A stretch of 64,000 nt of DNA from RGIG2094 sp045660065 (lineage in GTDB: Bacteria > Bacillota > Clostridia > RGIG6154). This document shows, piece after piece, positions 23,946 to 33,036 of this stretch (position 1 is the stretch's first letter; every line of letters starts with the position of its first letter). Location: assembly GCA_045660065.1 (NCBI GenBank), contig JAZRDC010000026.1, forward strand, positions 1-64,000, in the 5' to 3' direction. The notes beneath the pieces are model-generated. The model did no database searches. It worked only from the letters and a program-made list of their open reading frames with translations, and had not been told where the DNA came from. The position numbers and the translations under genes are program-made.

Positions 23946-25360
23946 AATCTGAAATCTCTCATACCGCTTTCTATGTCAGAAATGTTGCTCTTTGCAATGT
24001 TTCTGACTTTTTCATTTGGTACATTTTCAAGTTCTTTTTCAATAAGTTTATTTCCGATTTCTTTAGTTTTTTCAGAAGCGTAATCTTCAACAAATTCTTT
24101 TAAAGTTATAAGTGCGTTCGGATGACAGCAATTCTGGATTTGCCCTGTTTTGCAAAGTTGCATAAATCTATCTCCTGTTCTTCCTTCTCTGTAACAGGCT
24201 GTGCAAAAACTCGGAATGTATCCAAGTTCCATAAGCCATCTTACAACTTCATCCAATGTGCGTTTATCGCTTACATCAAACTGTTCTGAACCGTCTTCTT
24301 CAGGCTCGTCTTCTGAGTATCCGCCAACACTTGTTCTTGATGCTCCACTTATCTGCGATACCCCAAGTGGCAGAACCTTTTCTCTGCACTCTTTGCTTTC
24401 TCTTGTTGAAATAATCATACCTGTATATGGAACTGCAATTCTGATGCAGGCAACGATTTTTGCAAAAATCTCATCATCAATACCATTATCAAAAACACTT
24501 GGGTCAATATCACTTGCGCGTTTAATTCTTGGAACACTGATTGTATGTGGGCCAACACCGTGCACCGCTTCTAAGTGTTCTGCGTGCATCAAAAGTCCCG
24601 CAAATTCATACTTATACATTTCAAGACCAAACAAAACCCCAAGGCCTACATCATCAATTCCGCCTTTCATTGCTCTGTCCATCGCCTCTGTATGGTAAGC
24701 GTAGTTGTGTTTTGGACCTGTTGGATGTAATTTTTCATAACTTTCTTTATGATATGTTTCCTGGAACAAAATGTATGTTCCAATTTCTGCCTCTTTTAAT
24801 TTTCTGTAATTTTCAACAGTAGTGGCCGCAATATTTACATTTACGCGTCTGATTGCACCATTTTTATGCTTAACGCTGTAAATTGTTTTAATGCAGTCTA
24901 AAATATACTCAATCGGGTTATTAACAGGATCTTCCCCTGCTTCAATAGCAAGGCGCTTATGTCCCATATCCTGAAGTGCAATAACTTCTTTTTCCACTTC
25001 TTCCTGTGTAAGTTTTTTTCTTGGAATTTCTTTATTTTTTGCGTGATATGGGCAATATACGCAACCGTTTACGCAGTAGTTTGAAAGATAAAGAGGTGCA
25101 AACATTACAATTCTGTTTCCATACAACTCTTTTTTAATTTTGTTTGCAAGAGCATACATTTCTTTAATTATTTCTTCATCTTCACAAGCAAGTAGAACAG
25201 ATGCTTCTCTGTGAGAAAGGCCTTTGCAGTCTTCTGCTTTTTTTAAGATTTCTTTTACTAAACTAATATTATTTTTATTGGCCTCTGCATAGTTTAAGGT
25301 TTCGATAATTTCATCATGTGAAATAAACTCTTCAGCCTTCATTGAATTTTTATTATACAT
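23942..25360 (-). CDS. hydG: [FeFe]-hydrogenase H-cluster radical SAM maturase HydG
   Basis: A 472-residue radical SAM tyrosine lyase. It makes CO and cyanide from tyrosine for the diiron site of [FeFe]-hydrogenase. The SAM cluster motif is CVNGCVYC (Cys 96, 100, 103; CX3CX2C), and the C-terminal auxiliary cluster motif is CTAC then 22 residues then Cys (CX2CX22C). This separates HydG from thiamine synthase ThiH. It starts at ATG 25360 with GGAGG upstream, 12 bases after the PBP stop, as the last gene of a vegetative-type operon. hydE, hydF and a hydrogenase are not in the window. No clean gap separates it from the convergent zinc-ribbon gene. Confidence 0.95.
   Translation of the reverse strand: MYNKNSMKAEEFISHDEIIETLNYAEANKNNISLVKEILKKAEDCKGLSHREASVLLACEDEEIIKEMYALANKIKKELYGNRIVMFAPLYLSNYCVNGCVYCPYHAKNKEIPRKKLTQEEVEKEVIALQDMGHKRLAIEAGEDPVNNPIEYILDCIKTIYSVKHKNGAIRRVNVNIAATTVENYRKLKEAEIGTYILFQETYHKESYEKLHPTGPKHNYAYHTEAMDRAMKGGIDDVGLGVLFGLEMYKYEFAGLLMHAEHLEAVHGVGPHTISVPRIKRASDIDPSVFDNGIDDEIFAKIVACIRIAVPYTGMIISTRESKECREKVLPLGVSQISGASRTSVGGYSEDEPEEDGSEQFDVSDKRTLDEVVRWLMELGYIPSFCTACYREGRTGDRFMQLCKTGQIQNCCHPNALITLKEFVEDYASEKTKEIGNKLIEKELENVPNEKVRNIAKSNISDIESGMRDFRF
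23975..24012 (+). terminator. Zinc-ribbon gene terminator embedded in hydG
   Basis: About 30 bases past the plus-strand stop, GTCAGAAA (23975-23982) pairs with TTTCTGAC (24000-24007). An inner TTGC/GCAA stem and five T residues complete it. It lies within the hydG coding sequence. Confidence 0.65.
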
Positions 25361-25372
25361 AGCATTTCCTCC

Positions 25373-26818
25373 TTAATCAACAAGCCATTCTTTAATTAAC
25401 GCTGCAGCAACCGGCGCTCCGTCTGAACCACCTGTGTTCCCGCTGTATTCACAAACAACCGCCACGGCAATTGTTGGGTTATCTTTAGGTGCAAACCCAA
25501 CAAACCATGTGTGTTCCTTATTCTCAATTTCATTTTCAGCAGTACCCGTTTTCCCCGCTACTTCTATACCGTTTACTCTGGCATTATAACCTGTACCTGT
25601 TTCTACAACATTTAACATATAGTCTGCAACTTTATTTGCAGTTGAAGACATAAGTGCTCTTTCCATAATCTGAGGCTTGGTACTTTCTACAGTAATTCCA
25701 AGACTGTTTGTAACTTTACTTACCAAATATGGCTTTTGAATAATACCATCATTTGCAACCGCACTTGTCATCAATGCCATTTGCATCGGGGTAACCAATA
25801 ATCTTCCTTGTCCTATACACAGTTGCGCAAAATCACCTTTACTAAGTTTTTCATTATAATCAAAGCGACTGTTTGCAACAGAAATATTAAATGGAATTTT
25901 ATCGCCAATTCCGAATTTTTTCATATATTCCTTTACAGTTTGTTCTCCAAGTTGTTCGCCCAGTTGCATAAATGCCACATTACTTGAAACTGCATATGCT
26001 TTTTTTAAATCTATATTACCATATGCCTTGTTTCCGCTGTTTTTAAATTTTTTATTTCCTGCAAAGTATTCACCGTTATCTTCAAAAGTAATATCTTCTA
26101 AACCATTTTCTATTGCAGCGCTTAAAAGTATAGTTTTGAAAATTGACCCCGGTGCGTAGAGTCCACTTGTTGCTCTTGCAACAAATGGTGAATTTTCATC
26201 ATCTGTAAGGGTTGACCACTTTTCCTGAAGAGAACTGCTGTCTGGTGAAAATGATGGATTACTGAGCATACAAAGTATTTCCCCCGTCTGCGGTTGTATT
26301 GCAACTACTGCTCCGTTTCTGCCACACATCGCATTTGATGCTACTCGTTGAAGACGATTTGAAATTGTAAGTGTTACAGTATCGCCTGTTTTTGTTCCTG
26401 ATATCTGTTCTGTAATACCAGACAAAGCACCACCATCAGTAAGCCCTGCCAATTGTTTGTTATAACTGAGTTCTATCTGAGATTTTCCGTAAATTTTAGA
26501 AGTATAACCAATAACATGAGTATATAAATCTTTATAGGGATACTCTCTTATCTGACTCTTTCCGTCTTCGTTCATTACACTTTTTGCAAGAACTACACCT
26601 TCACGGTCCACAATTTCACCACGCAAAGTATCTTGCTCCAATTTCCACTGACGCTGATTAAAAGAATTATTAATAAACTTGTCCTTTGAAAAAATTTCAA
26701 TATATGTCAAATACCCCACAAGGCACAAAAAAAGCAAACCTACTGCACACAAAAGAACAATAAGTCTTGTTTCTTCTTTGTATAAACTGTCGTTTTTGTT
26801 AAGTTCGCTTTTTTTCAC
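25373..26818 (-). CDS. Class B penicillin-binding protein (PbpA/FtsI-like transpeptidase)
   Basis: A 481-residue peptidoglycan transpeptidase: short cytoplasmic N-terminus, one membrane helix (about 17-37), a compact dimerisation domain, and the transpeptidase domain. That domain has active-site SIFK (Ser about 225), SSN (about 279-281) and KTG (about 424-426). The GTG start at 26818 has GGAAG seven bases upstream; the earlier GTG at 26836 has none. At this length it lacks PASTA domains and resembles the PbpA-type partner of RodA/FtsW, whose gene directly precedes it. It cross-links septal, lateral or spore peptidoglycan; which one is not clear. Confidence 0.9.
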   Translation of the reverse strand: MKKSELNKNDSLYKEETRLIVLLCAVGLLFLCLVGYLTYIEIFSKDKFINNSFNQRQWKLEQDTLRGEIVDREGVVLAKSVMNEDGKSQIREYPYKDLYTHVIGYTSKIYGKSQIELSYNKQLAGLTDGGALSGITEQISGTKTGDTVTLTISNRLQRVASNAMCGRNGAVVAIQPQTGEILCMLSNPSFSPDSSSLQEKWSTLTDDENSPFVARATSGLYAPGSIFKTILLSAAIENGLEDITFEDNGEYFAGNKKFKNSGNKAYGNIDLKKAYAVSSNVAFMQLGEQLGEQTVKEYMKKFGIGDKIPFNISVANSRFDYNEKLSKGDFAQLCIGQGRLLVTPMQMALMTSAVANDGIIQKPYLVSKVTNSLGITVESTKPQIMERALMSSTANKVADYMLNVVETGTGYNARVNGIEVAGKTGTAENEIENKEHTWFVGFAPKDNPTIAVAVVCEYSGNTGGSDGAPVAAALIKEWLVD

Positions 26819-26845
26819 TTTTTCACTTCCAATCACGAAAAAACT

Positions 26846-28063
26846 TTATGCCGCTCCTCGCCTGTTTGCAATGGCTTCCAAAAATGCAACGGCTGAAAAA
26901 CTGATAAGAAGTGAACTTCCGCCGTAACTTACAAATGGTAATGTAATTCCAGTAAGCGGAATAAGTTTTATAACTCCGCCAAGAATTACAAATGTCTGAA
27001 AACCGAACAAAGCACTTATCCCCGCCGCAACGCATCTGTAAAACACATTGTTTGTTTTCATAGCAATTCGTATACCACGGTATACAAGTATGAAATAGAG
27101 CATTATTACCGCTACACCGCCAAGAATTCCAAATTCTTCGCAAATTGCAGAAAATATAAAATCAGAATGAACTTCAGGGATATATTCAGGACTTCCAAGC
27201 CCAATACCACTGCCAAAAAATCCGCCTGAACCAATTGCAAACAATGACTGGGTTATCTGATAACCCCTGCCTGTAATATCAGCCCAGGGGTCAAGCCACA
27301 CGTCGATACGCACTTTAATATGCGAAACCAGCAAAGCACCGAGGAGTGCACCAACAGAACCAATGAGAATATTACAAAGCAATATTCGTTTCTTTTCGCC
27401 GAAAACATACATCAGGGATATGTAAATCAAAAATATAAGCACCGATGTTCCCCACTCGCGTTGCAGAACCATAAGCCCTAATTCAAAATATACAAGCACC
27501 GATGTTACAATGCCCGGCCCCCATCTTTTAAATTGGTATCTTTCAGGTTTTGCAAATCTGTCTGCTATAAAAAATACGGTAAGCAATTTTGCAACCTCTG
27601 ATGGCTGAAACCCGAAATCACCGAACATTATCCAGTTTTTTGCGCCGCCCGCAGTTGTTCCTATCAACAACGTGAGAATTAAAAGGAAAACTGCCAAGCC
27701 ATAGTAAAAATATCCCAGTTTCGTCCAGATGTTTAATTTCATAAACAGAAGATAAACAACAAAAAAGCACAAAAGGCTGACCGCCAGCCACATAAGTTGT
27801 CTGTGTCCATAAAATTCATCTATTCTGTAAAGCATAATTTCACCGATAGAAAAAAGCATTGATACTATCAGAAAAATATACCCGTCCTGAACTCCAAAGG
27901 CAGATGTTAAAAAATACGAAAAACAGAGCATGCCGATAACGGCAAGCCCTACATAGAGCATATCCACATCAAAATTTTGTTCAAAAAGAGAAAGTAACCC
28001 ATATCCTGCAATATTAATCAGTATAATCATTATTATGGGTTTTCTTATGTTAAACAACCCCAT
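26846..28063 (-). CDS. FtsW/RodA/SpoVE family peptidoglycan glycosyltransferase
   Basis: A 405-residue SEDS protein with about ten helices, which polymerises lipid II. Diagnostic segments include GAKNWIMFGDFGFQPSEVAKL (the FQPSEVAK core), QREWGTSVLIF, SDFIFSAICEEFG and GITLPFVSYGGSSLL. Its ATG shares one base with the Asp23 stop (TAATG), and the PBP follows within 30 bases. This SEDS-plus-class-B-PBP pairing is the standard synthase module. It may serve elongation, division or spore cortex. Confidence 0.92.
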   Translation of the reverse strand: MGLFNIRKPIIMIILINIAGYGLLSLFEQNFDVDMLYVGLAVIGMLCFSYFLTSAFGVQDGYIFLIVSMLFSIGEIMLYRIDEFYGHRQLMWLAVSLLCFFVVYLLFMKLNIWTKLGYFYYGLAVFLLILTLLIGTTAGGAKNWIMFGDFGFQPSEVAKLLTVFFIADRFAKPERYQFKRWGPGIVTSVLVYFELGLMVLQREWGTSVLIFLIYISLMYVFGEKKRILLCNILIGSVGALLGALLVSHIKVRIDVWLDPWADITGRGYQITQSLFAIGSGGFFGSGIGLGSPEYIPEVHSDFIFSAICEEFGILGGVAVIMLYFILVYRGIRIAMKTNNVFYRCVAAGISALFGFQTFVILGGVIKLIPLTGITLPFVSYGGSSLLISFSAVAFLEAIANRRGAA

Positions 28064-28413
28064 TATTCACTAGCTTCCGGCAACTTAATTCCTTTAACAT
28101 TAACATTAATTTTCTGAACAATAAGACCTGTCATAGTTTCAACGGCATTTTTAACTTTGCTTTGGATTTCCCAAGATACATCCTGCATTTTCACGCCATA
28201 TTCTACCACGATATCTATATCTACTGAAAGAACATTATCTTTCATTTCAGCAGAAACACCTTTAGAAGATGATTTCATACCGAAAATGCCAGTTTTGCCT
28301 GAATCATAAATTCCTACAACACCTTCAATATCGCTTACTGCTATTGAAGAAACCACAGAAATAACTTCATCAGAAATTTTAACTTCACCAAAATCATTCT
28401 TTTTTTCAATCAT
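28063..28413 (-). CDS. Asp23/Gls24 family envelope-stress protein
   Basis: A 116-residue Asp23-family protein with the features GEVKISDEVISVVSSIA and IVVEYGVKM...IQSKVKNAVETMTGL. Members lie on the inner membrane face and are tied to cell-envelope homeostasis and, in some species, fatty-acid metabolism. ATG 28413 has GGAGG upstream; the GTG three codons earlier overlaps that site. It is the first gene of the unit asp23-ftsW-PBP-hydG, right after the sigma-A-type promoter. Confidence 0.9.
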   Translation of the reverse strand: MIEKKNDFGEVKISDEVISVVSSIAVSDIEGVVGIYDSGKTGIFGMKSSSKGVSAEMKDNVLSVDIDIVVEYGVKMQDVSWEIQSKVKNAVETMTGLIVQKINVNVKGIKLPEASE

Positions 28414-28453
28414 TTTAAGCACCTCCGCTTATTTTTTATAATTGTATATTTTT

Positions 28454-28482
28454 ATTATAGCACAAAATTCTTTGAATATCAA
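28454..28482 (-). promoter_or_regulatory. Sigma-A-type promoter for asp23-ftsW-PBP-hydG
   Basis: Minus-strand TTGATA (28482-28477), a 17-base spacer and perfect TATAAT (28459-28454). It overlaps the spoIIIAH stop (28479) and separates the vegetative unit from the sporulation operon. Confidence 0.85.
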
Positions 28483-28988
28483 TCACCCGATAAAATTTTT
28501 ATTTTATCAACATCAATTCCTGTAACTGAGGAAACTGTTTCAGTTATCTGTGCAATTTCCGTGCTCATAATATTTTTAACATCAACACTTACCGACGCAC
28601 TGTTATCAGTTATTGTAACAACAGGGTTTTCAAATCCTTTTTCTTTTAACTGCACTTCGCAATCCGCCTCATTTTTTATTGCTTTTGCAATGTTAATCAT
28701 TTCCTGCTCGGCATTTTTCCGTCCTTCTTCTGTTGTTGCAGGATTTTTGATGATATCTTCAAGCATTTCTTTTGCTTCATCTCTTGCCTTTTCTCTTTTT
28801 AGGATTTCACTTTCAAGGACTATTTTATCTTCAACTTTAACATTATTATTTACATATGCCGCTTCACCAAGAATTTTGGCGGTCTGATCGCTTTGCTGTT
28901 GTTTGTAGTTACGGTTTACAAATCCCGCTATAATTAAAACTGTCGCTAAAACCAAAGTTATGTACTTTCTGTTTAACACATATTTCAA
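28479..28988 (-). CDS. spoIIIAH: Stage III sporulation protein AH
   Basis: A 169-residue mother-cell protein: one N-terminal membrane helix (about 9-24), a polar helical stretch, and a C-terminal ring-building (EscJ/YscJ-like) domain beginning near GFENPVVTI. SpoIIIAH spans the inter-membrane space and binds forespore SpoIIQ to form the feeding-tube channel. It starts two bases before the SpoIIIAG stop. It is the last gene of the spoIIIA operon; the strong promoter for asp23 starts over its stop. Confidence 0.95.
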   Translation of the reverse strand: MKYVLNRKYITLVLATVLIIAGFVNRNYKQQQSDQTAKILGEAAYVNNNVKVEDKIVLESEILKREKARDEAKEMLEDIIKNPATTEEGRKNAEQEMINIAKAIKNEADCEVQLKEKGFENPVVTITDNSASVSVDVKNIMSTEIAQITETVSSVTGIDVDKIKILSGD

Positions 28989-28990
28989 AA

Positions 28991-29449
28991 TTATTCCCCC
29001 TCGGATATTTTAACATAAATTCTGTGCATTGGTGCACCTGTTGCCGCTTTAATTATTTTTACAATTTCACTTTCATTTGCTCTACCTTCTACAGATACAA
29101 ATATTCCGCGTATTTTCGGATTGCTTACGCTTTTAATCAACGGTTCGTCATCACTTAATTTAATTTCCAGTTGTCTGTTACTCCCTGAACTAATATCATA
29201 TGCAAAGTTGCTTTCTCCCTGATTGTCATAAGTAATAAACACTTCGCAGGATCTTACTCCTTGGATTTTCTTTAGAATTTTTTCCAGTTTTTCTGTTTCA
29301 ATTCTATTCACACGCTCTTCATATATTCTGCTCTCCTTATTATTTTTCTCTGAATTACCGGGAATAAGCATAATTACTATACCAACAACCAACAAAATTA
29401 ATAAAAATTTCTTTTCTTTTACTCTGCTTACAATTTCATTAAAATTCAT
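28991..29449 (-). CDS. spoIIIAG: Stage III sporulation protein AG
   Basis: A 152-residue SpoIIIAG: a short cytoplasmic start, one membrane helix (about 14-30), then a ring-forming beta/alpha domain with KIQGVRSCEVFITYDNQ and the beta-rich insertion region. In the family it forms the large ring of the SpoIIIA-SpoIIQ complex. It follows SpoIIIAF by 9 bases. Confidence 0.95.
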   Translation of the reverse strand: MNFNEIVSRVKEKKFLLILLVVGIVIMLIPGNSEKNNKESRIYEERVNRIETEKLEKILKKIQGVRSCEVFITYDNQGESNFAYDISSGSNRQLEIKLSDDEPLIKSVSNPKIRGIFVSVEGRANESEIVKIIKAATGAPMHRIYVKISEGE

Positions 29450-29458
29450 TTGTTCACC

Positions 29459-29899
29459 TTATTCTAACACAACAGTTTCTTTATTTATGTCGCAATATGA
29501 AGAAATTAATGAAATAATTTCTTCTCTATTATCTTCGTTTGCAAGTTTTACTTTCACTTCTGTAACTTCGTTATTTTCCAAAGTAACTTCCACATTTTTT
29601 ACAGATTTTCTGTTTGATTTTAACATATTAATAATGTTTTGCCTTACAATTTCATTAGTTTGTTTTTGCACAGTTTCAGTTATTTTTGAATTTTCAAAAA
29701 CAGGAACATTGTTATTAAAATCAAGCACACCGCTTGAAATATCAAACTCTCTCACCGAGCCTGCAAAAACAAGTACCAAAACAAGTCCGAATATATATTT
29801 ACAATATTTTTCATACCCGCCGCCCGGTAACATTGTATATATAAGATTTACGGCTATCACTGTTGTTGCAATCAATATGATTATTTTGCTCATATTCAC
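29459..29899 (-). CDS. spoIIIAF: Stage III sporulation protein AF
   Basis: A 146-residue protein with two N-terminal membrane helices (MNMSKIIILIATTVIAVNLIY and KYIFGLVLVLVFAG) and a C-terminal ring-domain-like part (KSVKNVEVTLENNEVTEVKV). Position and plan identify SpoIIIAF, a component of the mother-cell basal platform. Confidence 0.93.
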   Translation of the reverse strand: MNMSKIIILIATTVIAVNLIYTMLPGGGYEKYCKYIFGLVLVLVFAGSVREFDISSGVLDFNNNVPVFENSKITETVQKQTNEIVRQNIINMLKSNRKSVKNVEVTLENNEVTEVKVKLANEDNREEIISLISSYCDINKETVVLE

Positions 29900-29900
29900 C

Positions 29901-31019
29901 TCACGAAATAAAATTACCGCTTATCAGAATAATACCGATGCATCCTATAAACAACAAACTTACTGCTGTTAAAATCGCAAATATCATAGACACTGAGTCG
30001 GCAACATCTGTTGTAAGTTTCACAATTTTTGTGTCTGAAACCGGTTCTAATATAACAGCGCTTAATTTAAACATCCACATAACCATTGCGATTTTTATAA
30101 GCGGCAATATTGCCACAGCACATATTGCAATAATACCAACAACACCTGTAATGCTTCTTAGGGCTGCAATAGTGCCGATTATAGTTTCTATTGAATCAGA
30201 CACAACTCCACCAACAACTGGTACACTGCTGCCAACTGCAAATCTTGTTGCTTTGCCAAATCTACTGTCAAGTGCACTTCCCGCTAAGCCATACACCCCG
30301 TAAATACCGCTGTAAACTGCCATACAGAACAACAATATCCATTTTACAAATTGTTTTAATGATTTAACTGCCGATGAAATGTTTATCCTGTCAGACATTC
30401 TGTCTGCTACCGACAACGAAACTGTAGCAATTGATACCGATATCAAAAATTCTCCCAGAATTGAAGCAACAACATTTATCAATGAAACTAAAATCGGTGA
30501 CATAAACCCTGATGTTGTAATCCCACCGCTTAAAGTGAGCAGAGTGAGCAATATCGGAATGGTTGATTTTATCATTGTTACAAGACTTTCTATTGTTTCC
30601 CTTGCCGGATTAATTAGTTCTGCAAAAACTGATATAATTATCCCGGCAAAAACACAATAACCAACTATAAACGCCGTCTTTGAAGCCCCGCCTCCAAGAG
30701 TAAGCCCCACGGTGTTTGTAACACTTATAATATATCCGGTTACAACAAGCATTGTAAATATTTTTATCAGATCATAAAAAGATTTAAAAATATATTCTTT
30801 GATTGCCTGAAATATACCTGTGCCATCAATGCCTTTGCCTTGTGCCAGATTATTTACAATGCTCTCCCCATCAAATTCAGGAAAGGTTTTTTCTGCAATT
30901 TCAAAGGCATTATTAATTTCCATTTCGGTATAATTATCTGAAATTGTGTTTTCTTGTGCATTACAAACATACGGATTAAGTGCGCACATTAACATAATCA
31001 TAAGTATAATTTTTTTCAT
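29901..31019 (-). CDS. spoIIIAE: Stage III sporulation protein AE
   Basis: A 372-residue SpoIIIAE with a signal-like N-terminus (MKKIILMIMLMCALNPYVCNA), then about seven hydrophobic helices. The family-typical core reads SVPVVGGVVSDSIETIIG. It is the largest membrane subunit of the SpoIIIA channel. Its ATG overlaps the SpoIIIAD stop by ATGA (31019-31016). Confidence 0.95.
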   Translation of the reverse strand: MKKIILMIMLMCALNPYVCNAQENTISDNYTEMEINNAFEIAEKTFPEFDGESIVNNLAQGKGIDGTGIFQAIKEYIFKSFYDLIKIFTMLVVTGYIISVTNTVGLTLGGGASKTAFIVGYCVFAGIIISVFAELINPARETIESLVTMIKSTIPILLTLLTLSGGITTSGFMSPILVSLINVVASILGEFLISVSIATVSLSVADRMSDRINISSAVKSLKQFVKWILLFCMAVYSGIYGVYGLAGSALDSRFGKATRFAVGSSVPVVGGVVSDSIETIIGTIAALRSITGVVGIIAICAVAILPLIKIAMVMWMFKLSAVILEPVSDTKIVKLTTDVADSVSMIFAILTAVSLLFIGCIGIILISGNFIS

Positions 31020-31402
31020 AGGGGTACCTTTGTAATCAGATTTATAAGTTCTTTAAAAATTGGTACTGAGGCTGAAAGTATTATGAGTTTACCTGCGATA
31101 TCAATTTTTAGCGCAACAGAACTTTCTCCTGCATCTTTGCACACCGACGAGATAAACTCACACATATAAGACACACCGATTACCTTGAACATAATTTCAA
31201 GATAGATTGTTTTAATACCTGCATCATTGCATATCCTGCGTATACCCTCAAAGACAGTTTCAACATTTTTGCATATGTAAAGCATAAAAATTCCGCCAAA
31301 AATCACTGCTACGCACACTGAAAATTCAGGGCGGTAATTTTTAAGTATTACAGAAAGTAATGTTGCAACAAGTGCAATCCCAAGAATTTGTACTATATCC
31401 AT
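31016..31402 (-). CDS. spoIIIAD: Stage III sporulation protein AD
   Basis: A 128-residue membrane protein with four helices and the family motif YLEIMFKVIGVSYMCEFISSVCKDAGE. Homologous to SpoIIIAC at its C-terminal part, it belongs to the channel's membrane platform. Two bases separate it from SpoIIIAC. Confidence 0.95.
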   Translation of the reverse strand: MDIVQILGIALVATLLSVILKNYRPEFSVCVAVIFGGIFMLYICKNVETVFEGIRRICNDAGIKTIYLEIMFKVIGVSYMCEFISSVCKDAGESSVALKIDIAGKLIILSASVPIFKELINLITKVPL

Positions 31403-31404
31403 AT

Positions 31405-31599
31405 TTAAAATCCAAAAGTATTTTTAACCACATCAAAAAGATTTTTTATTTCGCTGACCATTGTAAGCAATGCCACTATCAATCCTGCCAGAGTTACAAG
31501 CATCGCTTGTTCGTCTCTTCCTGATTTTGACAGCAGTTGATTGAGCACAGCAACCAATATCCCCACCGCCGCTATTTTAAATATCAAATCAACATCCAT
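31405..31599 (-). CDS. spoIIIAC: Stage III sporulation protein AC
   Basis: A 64-residue, two-helix membrane protein reading DVDLIFKIAAVGILVAVLN then KSGRDEQAMLVTLAGLIVAL, the standard SpoIIIAC sequence. AAGGAGA precedes the ATG. Confidence 0.95.
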   Translation of the reverse strand: MDVDLIFKIAAVGILVAVLNQLLSKSGRDEQAMLVTLAGLIVALLTMVSEIKNLFDVVKNTFGF

Positions 31600-31615
31600 A
31601 AATTTCTCCTTTAGT

Positions 31616-32119
31616 TTAAATAAGTAAAACTGCTATGCCAACTCCTGCTACAATTCCTGTTTTCTTCAACATTACGCATTCTTTATTACAAAAATCATTT
31701 TGTTTATTTATAATAGCCGAAAGTTTATCAAGATAACCATTTAACATTTTTTCCTGGTTTTCACAATCTTTTTCTCCAAGTTGCAAAAACAAATCTCTTG
31801 TTATGTAATATGTTTCGGTATTTGTGTTTTTTAAAAGCATTGGTGTAAGTTTTTCTATTGCGTTTTTGGCGCTTACACCCTTTTTAGCCAGTTCTTCCCC
31901 CACCGCTTTCATAAATTCAGACGCAATGCCTGAAAATGAGGCTGATTTTAGAATACATTCATCTAAAAATCCACAGGAATATACAATTTCACTTTTAAGA
32001 TATTCTATTCCATTTAAAAGACCTTTTGCGAACTCAAGTTTTTTAATGTTGGATTTATAAAAATCAATTCCAAGTACCCAGCAAGTGAAGATAATTATAA
32101 GTGCTCCTAAAATTTTCAT
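31616..32119 (-). CDS. spoIIIAB: Stage III sporulation protein AB
   Basis: A 167-residue protein with an N-terminal membrane helix (MKILGALIIIFTCWVLG), a helical cytoplasmic or inter-membrane domain, and a C-terminal hydrophobic helix (GIVAGVGIAVLLI). The fold is like the type II secretion F-domain family. ATG 32119 has GGAGG upstream and overlaps the SpoIIIAA stop by ATGA; the longer start at 32185 would lie deep inside spoIIIAA. Confidence 0.94.
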   Translation of the reverse strand: MKILGALIIIFTCWVLGIDFYKSNIKKLEFAKGLLNGIEYLKSEIVYSCGFLDECILKSASFSGIASEFMKAVGEELAKKGVSAKNAIEKLTPMLLKNTNTETYYITRDLFLQLGEKDCENQEKMLNGYLDKLSAIINKQNDFCNKECVMLKKTGIVAGVGIAVLLI

Positions 32120-33009
32120 ATTTCCTCCAGTAGCCGATAATTGATTGTGCGCCCTGAATGATTTTTTGATATTATCAGAAAACAATCAAAAGGAGTTTTT
32201 GTTATACCGAAAATTCTCGCTTTATCAAAATAATCTTTTTCGGTTATACCATGAAATGTTGCAAAAATCTTAACACCCGAAACTGAAATATTATTTATAA
32301 TTTCAAAATCTTCTTTTGACAATATTTCATCTGTTGCTATAATTTCGGGATTCATTGTCTTTAGCATAATATTTATTCCTTCTTTTTTGTAAATATCACT
32401 TAATACATCAGTATTTAAACCTAAATCATATATTCTTGCTCCTTCGGAAAACGGTGATATTTCACTTCTTTCATCAATAACAGACACATTTTTCCCCATA
32501 TCTGACGCATATTTTATCATATTTCTCAAAAGTGTGGTTTTGCCATAGCCGGGCGGTGCGATAATTAATACATTTCTTTCGGCCAAATCAAATTTATTGA
32601 AAATATTATTGCCCCAACCGTCTATTTGTCTTGACAATCTGATATTAAAACTTGAAATATCATTAATATTTTCAACAATTCCGCATTTGGTAATACATCT
32701 TCCGCAAATTCCTACTCTCGTGCCGTCCGGAAGGGTTATAAATCCACTTTTGATATCCTGCTGCATTGCATATACTGAATTTTGAGTAAAATATTTAAAC
32801 ATCTCTTTCAAATCCTCTTTGTGCAATCTTACGCCTTCATTTGTATTTTTAATTAAATTTCCATTTTTATCAAGAAAACATTTACTATTTAAACTGCAAA
32901 AAGTGATGTTTTGTCCGCACCTTACTCTTATTTCTTCGATATCTGTGTTATTTTTTAAACCTTGTTTTACAGCATCTCTCACCCTTAAGGGAAAATAATT
33001 GTAAAGCAT
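32116..33009 (-). CDS. spoIIIAA: Stage III sporulation protein AA (secretion-type ATPase)
   Basis: A 297-residue RecA-like ATPase proposed to power the SpoIIIA-SpoIIQ channel. It has Walker A APPGYGKTTL at 151-160 and Walker B-type sequence ATDEILSKED. The upstream DIKSGFITLPDGTRVGICG and the FNIRLSRQI segment are typical. The ATG at 33009 is chosen because AGGAGGA lies in the right place; the ATG at 33033 would have that site inside the gene. It is the first gene of the operon, probably mother-cell (sigma-E) transcribed. Confidence 0.95.
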   Translation of the reverse strand: MLYNYFPLRVRDAVKQGLKNNTDIEEIRVRCGQNITFCSLNSKCFLDKNGNLIKNTNEGVRLHKEDLKEMFKYFTQNSVYAMQQDIKSGFITLPDGTRVGICGRCITKCGIVENINDISSFNIRLSRQIDGWGNNIFNKFDLAERNVLIIAPPGYGKTTLLRNMIKYASDMGKNVSVIDERSEISPFSEGARIYDLGLNTDVLSDIYKKEGINIMLKTMNPEIIATDEILSKEDFEIINNISVSGVKIFATFHGITEKDYFDKARIFGITKTPFDCFLIISKNHSGRTINYRLLEEI

Positions 33010-33036
33010 TTCAAATTTCCTCCTCATGCACATTTA

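Noticed and set aside
23942..25360. ThiH (tyrosine lyase of thiamine synthesis)
   Set aside because: The C-terminal CX2CX22C motif for the dangler iron cluster identifies HydG, and no thiamine genes are nearby.
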